Shown here piece by piece: positions 15,153 to 21,992 of a DNA stretch of 21,992 bases. Source of the stretch: Bacillota bacterium (GTDB lineage Bacteria; Bacillota; Clostridia; Christensenellales; SZUA-584). The stretch lies in assembly GCA_023399095.1 (NCBI GenBank), contig JAEWQS010000145.1, forward strand, positions 1 to 21,992, written 5' to 3'. The notes below the pieces were generated by a model. The model had not been told where the DNA came from, did not search any database, and worked only from the letters and a program-made list of their open reading frames with translations. Both the position numbers and the translations under genes were made by a program. Numbering within the stretch: position 1 is the first letter of the stretch; every line of letters starts with the position of its first letter.

Positions 15153-16805
15153 CTACTTCTCCCTATCCTTTTCCCTCAGCTCAACGCGGCGAATCTTGCC
15201 GCTGATGGTCTTTGGGAGTTCACTGACAAACTCGATCACTCTGGGATACTTGTACGGCGCGGTTACCTTCTTGACATGCTCCTGCAATTCCTTTGCGAGC
15301 TCATCAGAAGGCTCGTAGCCCTTGGCCAGCACGATTGTCGCCTTGACGACCTGTCCGCGGTCGGGATGAGGCACACCCGTGATGGCAGTTTCCAGAACCG
15401 CTGGATGCTCCATCAGCGCGCTTTCCACCTCAAACGGCCCGATACGGTAGCCGCTGCTCTTGATCACGTCGTCCGTGCGGCCGACGTACCAGTAGTAACC
15501 ATCCTCATCCTTCCAAGCCACGTCACCCGTGTGGTAAACGCCATCGTGCCAGACGGAAGAGGTCAGCGCTTCATCTTTATAGTATCCTAGGAACATGCCC
15601 GGTGTCACACCTTCTGCGGTGTGCATCACAATCTCACCGGATTCGCCCCAGCCGCAAGGCTCGCCGAGCTCATTGACGATTTCCACGTCGTAAAGCGGGG
15701 AAGGCTTGCCCATTGAGCCCGGGCGCGGTTCCACATAAACGAAGTTGGCCACGGATAGCGTCGTTTCTGTCTGCCCGAAGCCTTCCATCATCTTAAGGCC
15801 GGTCGCATTTAAGAACTGGTTGTAGACCTCAGGGTTGAGCGGTTCTCCCGCAATCGTCGTGTATTTCATCGCGGAGAAATCGTACTTGCTTAAGTCTTCC
15901 TTTATGAAATAGCGATACATGGTGGGCGGTGCGCAAAAAGTTGTCACCTTGTTGTCACAAATCGCTTTGAGTATTTCGTTCGGAATAAACTTCTCATGGT
16001 CGTAGACGAACACAGCCGTTTCACCGAGCCACTGGCCGTACAGCTTGCCCCAGACTGATTTGGCCCAGCCTGTGTCGGATATGGTCAAGTGAAGGCCATC
16101 GGGGTCAACGTTGTGCCAGTGTACAGCTGTGGGGATGTGACCCAGCGGGTATGTGTAAGAATGGATGACCATCTTGGGCATGCCCGTCGTGCCGGACGTG
16201 AAATATAGCAGCATGATATCGTCGTTCTCGGGCAGCTCGAAAGACGATGTGTCCAGCACATCGCTTGCGTTTTCCACGCCTGCGGTGTAATCAAGCCAGC
16301 CCTCGCGCCCCCCTAAGATCGCCTTGGTTTCCAGCGTGGGCATATCTTTTGCTTCTTCCACACTGTCGGCCACAATGCCGTCTGCTGTGCTCACGATCAT
16401 CTTGATACCCGCTGCGTTCACGCGGTATTCGATGTCCTTTTTGGTGAGCAAGTGCGTGGCGGGAATGGTGACCGCGCCGATCTTGTGCAGCGCCATGATG
16501 GTGTACCAGAATTGATAGTGGCGCTTTAGTATCAGCATCACCTTGTCGCCCTTTCTGATGCCCTGCGACAGAAAGAAGTTCGCAGCCTTGTCGGAAAGGC
16601 GCTTTAAATCGGCAAACGTGAAGGTGTGACGCTCGCCCTTTTCCTGTACCCAGACGAGCGCGCGCTTGTCTGGCTTGGTGGCCGCCAGCTCATCTAGCAC
16701 GTCGTAAGCGAAGTTGAAGCGCTCCGGTACGCTGATTTTAAAGTTCTGCTTAAAATCCTCATAGGATGTGTAATCGGCTTTTGCGTATTTTTCAAATATC
16801 CTCAT
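15153..16805 (-). CDS. AMP-forming acyl-CoA synthetase
   Basis: The 550-residue cytoplasmic enzyme of the acyl-adenylate-forming superfamily is closest by eye to acetyl/medium-chain (ACSM-like) synthetases. It activates a carboxylic acid with ATP and CoA. Signatures are YFTSGTTGMPK (201-211, P-loop), GFGQTET (342-348), YHTGD (424-428), GRTDDVIKSSGYRIGPFEVE (442-461) and catalytic K537 in SGKIRR. Start 16805 has a G-rich Shine-Dalgarno (GGGGGG) upstream. The longer frame to 16847 overlaps the preceding gene. It lies 11 bases after the XRE-cupin regulator, in one operon behind a T-box leader. The T-box specifier suggests isoleucine control, so 2-methylbutyrate is an attractive substrate. That is inference; acetate or phenylacetate cannot be excluded. 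Confidence 0.92.
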   Translation of the reverse strand: MRIFEKYAKADYTSYEDFKQNFKISVPERFNFAYDVLDELAATKPDKRALVWVQEKGERHTFTFADLKRLSDKAANFFLSQGIRKGDKVMLILKRHYQFWYTIMALHKIGAVTIPATHLLTKKDIEYRVNAAGIKMIVSTADGIVADSVEEAKDMPTLETKAILGGREGWLDYTAGVENASDVLDTSSFELPENDDIMLLYFTSGTTGMPKMVIHSYTYPLGHIPTAVHWHNVDPDGLHLTISDTGWAKSVWGKLYGQWLGETAVFVYDHEKFIPNEILKAICDNKVTTFCAPPTMYRYFIKEDLSKYDFSAMKYTTIAGEPLNPEVYNQFLNATGLKMMEGFGQTETTLSVANFVYVEPRPGSMGKPSPLYDVEIVNELGEPCGWGESGEIVMHTAEGVTPGMFLGYYKDEALTSSVWHDGVYHTGDVAWKDEDGYYWYVGRTDDVIKSSGYRIGPFEVESALMEHPAVLETAITGVPHPDRGQVVKATIVLAKGYEPSDELAKELQEHVKKVTAPYKYPRVIEFVSELPKTISGKIRRVELREKDREK

Positions 16806-16816
16806 GCTGCCCCCCC

Positions 16817-17371
16817 TTATTTCGCTATGATTGCGAGGAATCGGCAAACGCCGCCCTCAGCCTGCATCGCGTGCGGATGCTTTGCGTCAAAATAAACCGC
16901 GTCGCCCTCGGATAGTGATAGCGTCTGGTTGTCGATGTAAAGCGTCATTCGGCCTTCCACGACGTAGTCAAACTCCTGACCCTCGTGCGCGTTCATGTGC
17001 GATGTGGCATCGACATCCTTAGGCTCCACCGACACAAGAAACGGCTCCATCTTTTTGTTTTTGAAAATGTAGGCTAGATGCTCGTAATTGTATTCCTTGC
17101 GGCGCTCCAGTTTGAGCCCATGCCCATTTTTCACAAACGAGCACACGGACAGCCGGGGAGCCTCGCCCGTCATCAGATCGACGATATCAACGCCGAGCTT
17201 TCCCGCCGCTGAATACAGAAACGAAAACGAAAAATCGTTCTTACCCGCTTCATATTCAAGATATTCGGCTTCGCTAAACCCTACGGCCTGAGCCATCTCA
17301 GCTGCGGAGATGTCCATGATTTCCCGAAGCGCCTGCAAGCGTTTGGCAATCAGCATGATCTTTTCATCCAC
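16817..17371 (-). CDS. XRE-family regulator with C-terminal cupin
   Basis: The protein has about 184 residues. The N-terminal XRE helix-turn-helix (about 4-62, AKRLQALREIMDISAAEMAQAVGFSEAEY) is followed by a cupin_2 domain (about 100-183) with HEGQEFDYVVEG (motif 1) and GDAVYFDAKHPH (motif 2). Such proteins are local repressors or activators that sense a small ligand through the cupin. A GTG start at 17371 is preferred because AGGAG (17386-17382) is 10 bases upstream. The in-frame GTG at 17380 would have the Shine-Dalgarno touching it. It is the first gene after the T-box terminator and probably regulates its own operon or acyl-CoA metabolism. Confidence 0.88.
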   Translation of the reverse strand: MDEKIMLIAKRLQALREIMDISAAEMAQAVGFSEAEYLEYEAGKNDFSFSFLYSAAGKLGVDIVDLMTGEAPRLSVCSFVKNGHGLKLERRKEYNYEHLAYIFKNKKMEPFLVSVEPKDVDATSHMNAHEGQEFDYVVEGRMTLYIDNQTLSLSEGDAVYFDAKHPHAMQAEGGVCRFLAIIAK

Positions 17372-17404
17372 GACATTCACTCTCCTTATTCCTTTTTTTA
17401 TAAA

Positions 17405-17649
17405 ATAAAAAAACCTTGCGCCCCCACATGGGACGAAGGGTTACCGCGGTACCACCCAATTTGGCCATCATTGGCCCTGCTTAATGGGCTTTGTTAAAGC
17501 CCTCTGCATGAAACGGTGCAGCAACCGTCTGGCTTTTACGTGTCAAAGCCGCCGCTCAAAAGTGATACTGACGCGCCGCCTTTGCTCCGTTTTCACCATT
17601 CTCGGAACTCTCTATAAAAGACTGATGCCCGTCACGTCTTCGTCATAGC
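17405..17649 (-). promoter_or_regulatory. T-box leader, specifier read as AUC (isoleucine)
   Basis: On the - strand the T-box sequence TGGGTGGTACCGCG (17458-17445) matches the family consensus, and an intrinsic terminator follows: CCTTCG with the matching arm across 17440-17414, then a T-run to about 17405. Upstream, Stem I has the AGAGAG bulge (17613-17608), the GGTGAAAA apical loop (about 17597-17590), a GUGA loop-E-like strand near its base, and a 3' strand reading CAGT-ATC-ACTTTTGAGC. The position before ACTTTTGAGC is the specifier, ATC at 17566-17564. A perfect hairpin, GGGCTTT with AAAGCCC (17502-17486), is a probable Stem III. Uncharged tRNA-Ile would allow read-through into the regulator and synthetase. 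Confidence 0.9.
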
Positions 17650-17671
17650 GTTTGTAATATAGATTAAATTT

Positions 17672-17701
17672 ATGGTAGCACAGGGGAGCTTGAGTTGTCA
17701 A
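17672..17701 (-). promoter_or_regulatory. Promoter of the T-box operon
   Basis: On the - strand a perfect TTGACA (17701-17696) and TACCAT (17677-17672) are separated by 18 bases. The predicted start, about 17665, is just before T-box Stem I. Confidence 0.6.
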
Positions 17702-17730
17702 CAGAGCGGTAACGGTTATTTCCATTGGTC

Positions 17731-17759
17731 TTGCGGCTGTGGTTGGTTTCATGTAATAT
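17731..17759 (+). promoter_or_regulatory. Promoter of the glutaredoxin-FTR operon
   Basis: TTGCGG (17731-17736) and TAATAT (17754-17759) are 17 bases apart, giving a short leader before ATG 17785. It is divergent from the T-box promoter, with about 30 bases between their -35 elements. Confidence 0.5.
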
Positions 17760-17784
17760 ATAAATATAAACCCGAAAGGAATAT

Positions 17785-18075
17785 ATGACAATGGCAGAAT
17801 TCACGAAGGTTGATGGCAAGGATGTCGCAGATATCAAGATATACACGCTGAGCACCTGCGGATGGTGTAAAAAGACGAAGGCTTTTTTTAACGATAACGG
17901 CATCAAATACGCATATATTGATATGGATAAGCTCGAAGGCAATGAGACCGATGTGATTCGCAAGGAGCAGATGAAGTTTAACCGGAGCGGTTCGTTCCCG
18001 ACCATCGTTGTCAATGATAAGGACTGTATCGTCGGTTATGACGAAGACGCGCTGCGTGTGCTGATCGGAGAATAA
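17785..18075 (+). CDS. Glutaredoxin-like thioredoxin-fold protein
   Basis: The 96-residue single-domain redox protein begins its first strand at IKIYTLSTC, has the active site C25-G-W-C28, and carries the cis-Pro strand GSFPTIVVND and a GYDEDALRVLIG end, as in glutaredoxins. AAAGGA sits just before ATG 17785. A second in-frame ATG at 17791 is possible. The next gene starts 2 bases after its stop, with GGAG inside its last codons, so translation is coupled. The partner resembles the ferredoxin-thioredoxin reductase catalytic chain. The glutaredoxin is therefore probably reduced by ferredoxin electrons rather than glutathione, which many clostridia lack (inference). Confidence 0.88.
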   Translation: MTMAEFTKVDGKDVADIKIYTLSTCGWCKKTKAFFNDNGIKYAYIDMDKLEGNETDVIRKEQMKFNRSGSFPTIVVNDKDCIVGYDEDALRVLIGE

Positions 18076-18077
18076 AT

Positions 18078-18560
18078 ATGGACGAACGTCTGCAAAAAAG
18101 GCTTGAAAAGCTAAAACGTGACGCGGCAGCCGGGGGATATAAGCTCAATCCCGATGGGGATTTTGTGGCGGATCTTTGTGCGGGCTTGCTCGCCAATCAG
18201 GATCGCTACGGCATCGAAAGCTGTCCTTGCCGCTTGTATACGGGCGAAAAAGAGGACAACATGGATATCGTGTGTCCTTGCGTATACCGTGACGACGATC
18301 TTGCCGATTACGGCGCTTGTTTCTGTGCGCTTTATGTATCGGACAAAGCGCAAACCAAGCAGGTGCCCGAGCGGCGGCCATCTCTGGAGGAACGGCGCGT
18401 GAAGCCGGAACCGGTCGAAGCCGGCGCAAAAGCGCCAGTAGCGCTGCCTTATCCCGTTTATCGGTGCAGTGTGTGCGGTTATCTCTGCGCAAACAACAAT
18501 CCGCCGCGCGTGTGCCCGATATGCAAAGCGGGCTCAGAACGCTTCGAGCGTTTTATGTAG
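18078..18560 (+). CDS. FTR catalytic-domain protein fused to a rubredoxin-like zinc ribbon
   Basis: The protein has 160 residues. The N-terminal domain (about 1-90) shows the ferredoxin-thioredoxin reductase catalytic pattern: C49-P-C51, C66-P-C68 and C81-F-C83. These supply 4Fe-4S ligands and the redox-active disulfide. The usual CHC third motif is CFC here, so the His thought to assist catalysis is missing. A proline- and charge-rich linker (about 95-125) leads to YRCSVCGYLC and VCPICKAG (130-149), a rubredoxin-like two-CxxC knuckle. No variable FTR chain is nearby. It pairs with the coupled upstream glutaredoxin. Together they look like a ferredoxin- or rubredoxin-fed disulfide reductase. 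A strong terminator follows. Confidence 0.87.
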   Translation: MDERLQKRLEKLKRDAAAGGYKLNPDGDFVADLCAGLLANQDRYGIESCPCRLYTGEKEDNMDIVCPCVYRDDDLADYGACFCALYVSDKAQTKQVPERRPSLEERRVKPEPVEAGAKAPVALPYPVYRCSVCGYLCANNNPPRVCPICKAGSERFERFM

Positions 18561-18565
18561 CATTT

Positions 18566-18596
18566 GAAACAGGCAGTATAAACTCTGCCTGTTTTT
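18566..18596 (+). terminator. Terminator of the glutaredoxin-FTR operon
   Basis: AAACAGGCAG (18566-18575) pairs perfectly with CTGCCTGTTT (18584-18593) across 8 bases, and the T-run reaches 18596. Confidence 0.9.
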
Positions 18597-18662
18597 TGTA
18601 TACAAAAAAAACGGAACAATACGGCTTGCTCTTGCGTCTAACAGGCAAAGGAGGTGAGTGAG

Positions 18663-19106
18663 ATGAAAAAAACAGTTCTTTTTCTGTTCGCGGCAGTGCT
18701 GATGCTGACAGCAGCTTGCAGCACACCGTCGATGGAAAAGTTGCCATATGAGGCGGAGCAGAAAAGCACCGATATTCAGATGACGGTAGACGAGCAGACT
18801 GTGGCGGGGGATGCCGAATCGGTTAGCCTGTCAATCAAAAACGCGTCGGACAAGGAATATACATACGGCGCCGCGTCCACGATTGAAATGGAGAAGGATG
18901 GCAAGTGGTATGTGGTGGAACCCAAAGAGGAATTGGCGTGGATCGAGATCGCGTACATCATCGCCCCGGGCGAAACCAATGAGGAAAGCGTGACGCTGAA
19001 TGAGTATTACGGCACGCTGAAAGCCGGGAACTACCGCATCGTCAAAACATTTACCGATGCGGATGGCAACGGTTTAACAGCTTTCGGATCATTCACCGTT
19101 AAATAA
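18663..19106 (+). CDS. Secreted lipoprotein with Ig-like domain
   Basis: The protein has 147 residues. A lipoprotein signal (MKKTVLFLFAAVLMLTAAC) has a good lipobox, LTAAC, with the lipidated Cys at residue 19. The mature part is a beta-rich immunoglobulin-like domain: SVSLSIKNASDKEYTYG, EMEKDGKWYVVEP, IAPGETNEESVTL, GNYRIVKTFTD. This resembles small Ig-like domains found in many Firmicutes surface lipoproteins. No binding partner can be assigned. ATG 18663 is chosen, with AAGGAGG 8 bases upstream. The in-frame GTG at 18654 overlaps that Shine-Dalgarno. It is monocistronic between two terminators. Confidence 0.87.
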   Translation: MKKTVLFLFAAVLMLTAACSTPSMEKLPYEAEQKSTDIQMTVDEQTVAGDAESVSLSIKNASDKEYTYGAASTIEMEKDGKWYVVEPKEELAWIEIAYIIAPGETNEESVTLNEYYGTLKAGNYRIVKTFTDADGNGLTAFGSFTVK

Positions 19107-19136
19107 CATAGCCTTTCATTTATCAATATAATAAAC

Positions 19137-19175
19137 GCCCCTGTTTGGCTTTGTAGCCGACAGGGGCTGTTTGAG
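19137..19175. terminator. Bidirectional terminator between the lipoprotein and CDF genes
   Basis: GCCCCTGT (19137-19144) pairs with ACAGGGGC (19160-19167), and inside it GGCT (19147-19150) pairs with AGCC (19155-19158). T-rich sequence follows on both strands (TGTTTGA on +, GTTTATTATA on -). Confidence 0.75.
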
Positions 19176-19183
19176 ATTGTCGA

Positions 19184-19352
19184 AAAACCTACGGTTTTCC
19201 GCCAGTTTATCGGTTTTACTTGTTCCTTGAAAACTCGAAACTGCGCAAAACCCCGGGGTCCTCAAAAAAGCCGCGCTTTTTGAGGTGGAGCCAAGGTGTG
19301 GGCTGCGCGGGCAAAAGCCCGTCTTGCCCACAAATTATATTTTAAGACTTTT
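19184..19352. repeat. Hairpin-dense spacer, possible repeat or structured RNA
   Basis: Successive inverted repeats fill this spacer: AAAACC with GGTTTT (about 19184-19199), CTCAAAAA (19261-19268) with TTTTTGAG (19277-19284), and a long nested stem GTGGGC/GCCCAC enclosing GCGGGC/GCCCGT around AAAA (about 19297-19332). TTTTTT follows at about 19348. No ORF is supported. It may be a dispersed repeat or a structured RNA. Confidence 0.4.
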
Positions 19353-19400
19353 TTACAGCTCCGATTGGATTTTAGTCGTTGAGGCTGTTTCTTTTCATAT

Positions 19401-20333
19401 TTATGTCGAGGTTGAATTATCTTCAGTTTGCCGTATGGCGGCCGCGTCCGTTTGGTTGGGGTTCACATGCACCATGCAATGCTTGACGGTAGGGAATGCT
19501 GTCTCAATCGCATCATGAACCTGCTGCGCGATGCCGTGCGACCGCATAAGAGGGACAGCGCCGTCCGCGCATATCTCGATATCCACATAGATGCGGTTGC
19601 CGAAAAGACGCGTTTGGATTTGATCCACGCCGAGCACGCCCTCCTGCGAGAGGCTCACGCGCTTAATTTCTTCTACCACAGCGTCGTCGCATGCTTCGTC
19701 TGTCATTTTGCGAATGGCGTCCTTGAATATATCATAAGCGGCCTTGAGGATAAACAGGCAAATCACGACGCTTGCGATGGGATCGAGCACAGGCAGCCCC
19801 AGCCTTGCGCCGAGTATGCCCACAAAGCTGCCCACGGAGGAAAGCGCGTCCGAGCGGTGATGCCAGGCATCAGCCATCAGCGCACCCGAGTTGATTTTTT
19901 TCGCGGCACCTCGTGTATACCAGAACATCGCTTCCTTGACGGTAATTGATACAATCGCCGCAATCAGCGCGAGCGTTCCGGGAATTATGGGCTCGCCGAC
20001 ACCATCGATGATTTTCATGATGCCGCTGTAACCAATGCCGATGCCTGTGACCGCCAGCATCACAGCCAACAATATCGCGGCCACGCATTCGATGCGCTCA
20101 TGTCCGTATTGGTGCTTGTCGTCGGATTCCTTGCCCGAAAGCTTGACACCGATGATCACGATAAATGTGCTGAAAACATCTGAGAGCGAGTGGACCGCGT
20201 CGGAGATCATGGCTCCGGAATTGGCGATAATACCCGCGAAGAGCTTGAAGGCGCTGAGTACGACGTTGCCGATGATGCTCACCGCCGACACACGCATTGC
20301 AAGCTGCATGTTGGTTTTCTTCTGATGTTCCAT
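19401..20333 (-). CDS. Cation diffusion facilitator (CDF) family efflux transporter
   Basis: The 310-residue protein has about six membrane segments and a cytoplasmic C-terminal domain. The metal site reads SDAVHSLSD in helix 2 (H48, D52) and ADAWHHRSD in helix 5 (H158, D162), the paired HxxxD pattern of many zinc-transporting members. HQYGHERIE (74-82) is the conserved loop after helix 2. The C-terminal domain has GVDQIQTRLFGNRIYVDIEI and HCMVHVNP. It exports divalent metal by proton antiport. Zn, Fe, Mn or Co cannot be separated by eye, although manganese members usually show D-rich sites. ATG 20333 has GGAGG 8 bases upstream. The in-frame start at 20348 lies on the Shine-Dalgarno. TTGACA at 20384-20379 is a likely -35. 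Confidence 0.92.
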   Translation of the reverse strand: MEHQKKTNMQLAMRVSAVSIIGNVVLSAFKLFAGIIANSGAMISDAVHSLSDVFSTFIVIIGVKLSGKESDDKHQYGHERIECVAAILLAVMLAVTGIGIGYSGIMKIIDGVGEPIIPGTLALIAAIVSITVKEAMFWYTRGAAKKINSGALMADAWHHRSDALSSVGSFVGILGARLGLPVLDPIASVVICLFILKAAYDIFKDAIRKMTDEACDDAVVEEIKRVSLSQEGVLGVDQIQTRLFGNRIYVDIEICADGAVPLMRSHGIAQQVHDAIETAFPTVKHCMVHVNPNQTDAAAIRQTEDNSTST

Positions 20334-20689
20334 AAAAGTTACCTCCACAAATTCTGTAAGATAGCTCTATGGCACTTTTGTCAACGCTGCATGTTCCCGG
20401 GCAATACAGGAAAATAAAAAACGCACCCGTGGATAACATACACTGTCCCACAGATACGCTCATGACGTGATCTGCTGCCGCAGATGTCGCGGCCCGGCCC
20501 CACGAACCAAATGGTTCATCGCCTGCTCAGTTTGTACTGTTGAAACGTCCATTCTTTTTTCGTGTCCCGCCGACATATGTGTCAGTGGGGCGGTTTGAAT
20601 GTCTGCAGTGCAAAGAGATACTTGATATGTTATATTATGCAAGATGCTTTGTCAAGGTGCTGGCACAGCCTGTTTCTTTTTTGGTTTCT
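20334..20689. other. Spacer without supported genes
   Basis: The CDF promoter region is at 20358-20384: - strand TTGACA, with a weak TATCTT 15 bases on. A perfect hairpin, ATCTGC with GCAGAT, lies at 20470-20485. A + strand terminator-like hairpin lies at 20655-20683, with GCTG/CAGC extended by AGG/CCT and followed by TTTCTTTTTT. No + strand gene ends there. Frames in the spacer have no ribosome binding site and no recognisable motif. Confidence 0.5.
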
Positions 20690-21226
20690 TCATTCTTCAA
20701 TCAGACTGAGTTTATTATCGTCCAGCGTGTAGTAAAGCGGTACCACTGTGATGCCCTTATACTTTGCGGAAAGTCGTTTGCTTTCCATAAGCACAAATTC
20801 TGTTTCGTTCTCGATCTCATAGATAGGGGCGTAGTTCAAGAAGTGATCCTTGGCTTTTTCCGCGTCCCAGTTCTCAAGGCGGCTTAAGCCCTCGATAAAC
20901 GGCTGCATTTTGGACGCGAGATTGACCATGCCGCACTGATCGTGCGCGATAAGCACGATATAGTCTACCTTGCCGACGGCGATGGCATAAGAGACCTTGA
21001 ACTCGCTATAACGCAGATTTGCACCGCCTGTGCGGATGATATAGGCGAAATTTTCGGGGATTTTAAGCTGCTTGCGGTTATCCATGCACATGCCGATCAG
21101 CAGCTCAGCAGAGGCATATTCCTTATGCGGCTCAGTGAAGTTCTGATAAAGAATCAATTCCTCGACGGGCGTGCCTTGAAGTATTGCCGGGATGTCTTCC
21201 CGCCTCTCGATTCTTTTTATATGCAT
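20690..21226 (-). CDS. Beta-carbonic-anhydrase-like protein
   Basis: The 178-residue cytoplasmic protein carries the beta-carbonic anhydrase zinc motifs: C47-x-D49-x-R51 in MCMDNRKQL, and H95-x-x-C98 in AHDQCGM. Between them IIRTGGANLR and the YAIAVGKVDYIVLI strand match the fold. It may interconvert CO2 and bicarbonate, although divergent short members can have other hydrolytic activities. ATG 21226 is chosen because AGGAGG lies 6 bases upstream and the protein then begins MHIKRIERRED. The longer frame to 21298 has no such support. It follows the QueG-like gene by about 120 bases on the same strand, and the two may be co-transcribed. Confidence 0.82.
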   Translation of the reverse strand: MHIKRIERREDIPAILQGTPVEELILYQNFTEPHKEYASAELLIGMCMDNRKQLKIPENFAYIIRTGGANLRYSEFKVSYAIAVGKVDYIVLIAHDQCGMVNLASKMQPFIEGLSRLENWDAEKAKDHFLNYAPIYEIENETEFVLMESKRLSAKYKGITVVPLYYTLDDNKLSLIEE

Positions 21227-21348
21227 GGTTTGCCTCCTCGTAGGTAATCCGTCACTATGAATACCATACAGGCATCGAAAGCCTCGTACAAGTACCAATC
21301 ACTGTCATTAAACCGGCCGGTGTTCTTGAAACACATCAGGACGCATTG

Positions 21349-21992
21349 CTATCCTTTGATACCAAATCGCATTGGGCATACCGTCCGGCATGTGTTGCAA
21401 TCCACCGTACCGAATCCGCGTGTGGTTTGGCAGTAGGTGTTTGCTCTGCATCTCTTTTGATTGGCATGCATGCCATCCAGAGCAATAACGGGACAATGCT
21501 CGATGCAAAGCGTACAGTCTTCAATGCAGATGCTCTCGGCCAATGGACCAGATTCGAGTTCCAAATCTGTCAGTATCGCGCCTATGATAAGGGTGTTGCC
21601 ATAATCCGGGTTGAGCAGCAGCGTACTTTTGCCGAGTGTGCCAAGGCCTGCATTTGCCGCGGCATGCTTCATGGATATAAGGCCGCGTCCTTCGGTTTTA
21701 TCAACATCCCAGTATTCATACGGGCAGTCGCAGGGCAGGGGAGCAGCAGTGCGGCCAAAGTTGTTTTCGATAAACTTGGCGCCAAACAACGCGATTCGAT
21801 CCACCTCCGGGCATGCCGCATTATTGAAATGACCATAGACCAATCTTGACGGAACGCTATATAATCCTTTGGGAAGGGATACCCCAAAGACGATAATCGA
21901 CCGGCAGCCTTCATAAATATCTATGGGATGAAAGCCTTTCGGTGCTTCTCCAAATCGGTCGATGTGAGAGAATCCGCATACATCAGCGCCCA
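21349..21992 (-). CDS. QueG-like 4Fe-4S protein, 5' end outside the window
   Basis: The frame is open from the right edge to its stop at 21349, giving about 214 residues without the N-terminus. Two cysteine clusters resemble epoxyqueuosine-reductase-type double-cluster ferredoxin domains: CIEDCTLCIEHCP (CxxCxxCxxxCP) and a later CNTCRTVCP. Upstream are KHAAANAGLGTLGKSTLLLNPDYGNTLIIGAILTD and an N-terminal part with CRSIIVFGVSLPKG, all typical of QueG-related proteins common in Clostridia. True QueG uses cobalamin to make queuosine, but many shorter clostridial relatives have unknown roles, so no gene name is given. Confidence 0.83.
   Translation of the reverse strand, partial: GADVCGFSHIDRFGEAPKGFHPIDIYEGCRSIIVFGVSLPKGLYSVPSRLVYGHFNNAACPEVDRIALFGAKFIENNFGRTAAPLPCDCPYEYWDVDKTEGRGLISMKHAAANAGLGTLGKSTLLLNPDYGNTLIIGAILTDLELESGPLAESICIEDCTLCIEHCPVIALDGMHANQKRCRANTYCQTTRGFGTVDCNTCRTVCPMRFGIKG

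Noticed and set aside
1..21992. tRNA, rRNA, CRISPR array, transposase or integrase
   Set aside because: I found no tRNA T-arm pattern in a cloverleaf, no regularly spaced repeats and no mobile-element enzyme when reading both strands by eye.

Overview
The window looks like chromosome of an anaerobic, endospore-forming member of the Firmicutes (Clostridia-like). This rests on the strong GGAGG-type ribosome binding sites, a T-box leader, a yybP-ykoY type riboswitch, a SleB-type spore cortex hydrolase and a ferredoxin-thioredoxin-reductase-like protein paired with a glutaredoxin. I cannot name the species. The left third (about 1-6700) is visibly more AT-rich than the rest and carries gene debris at its edges (about 239-415 and 6300-6404), which suggests an accessory insertion.

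Region 1 (970-6226, + strand) is the most striking part. It is a tight three-gene cluster: an alpha-oxoamine synthase (PLP enzyme), a six-TM hybrid sensor histidine kinase with HisKA, HATPase, two receivers and an HPt domain, and a receiver-HD-GYP protein. The gene logic is that of alpha-hydroxyketone signalling (CqsA/CqsS of Vibrio, LqsA/LqsS of Legionella), but here in a Gram-positive setting and with a predicted cyclic-di-GMP phosphodiesterase as the wired-in output. I propose it as a candidate undescribed quorum-sensing or lipid-signal system. This is inference from architecture.

Region 2 (6413-8313, + strand) is a divergent tyrosine phenol-lyase/tryptophanase-family gene. Its leader holds a short ORF whose stop codon lies inside a strong intrinsic-terminator hairpin, which is the arrangement of an attenuator. 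Region 3 (8328-9993, - strand) is an ABC-F ATPase with its own promoter and a terminator-like hairpin in its leader.

Region 4 (10189-14700) holds an AI-2E/PerM-type membrane protein (+), a SleB-like hydrolase (-), mntP under a yybP-ykoY manganese riboswitch (+), a short-chain dehydrogenase broken by a one-base frameshift (+), and a stand-alone GyrI-like effector-binding protein (+). An otherwise empty stretch (14701-15115) carries a small palindromic REP-like repeat.

Region 5 (15116-17701, - strand) is an operon of an XRE-cupin regulator and an acyl-CoA synthetase behind a complete T-box leader. Its specifier reads as AUC (Ile). Isoleucine-starvation control of an acyl-CoA synthetase fits isoleucine synthesis from 2-methylbutyrate by reductive carboxylation in anaerobes.

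Region 6 (17731-21992) holds a glutaredoxin-like protein coupled to an FTR-catalytic/zinc-ribbon fusion (+), a lipoprotein (+), a hairpin-rich spacer, a cation diffusion facilitator (-), a beta-carbonic-anhydrase-like protein (-), and the 3' part of a QueG-like 4Fe-4S protein (-) that runs off the right edge. I saw no tRNA, rRNA, CRISPR array, transposase or integrase.
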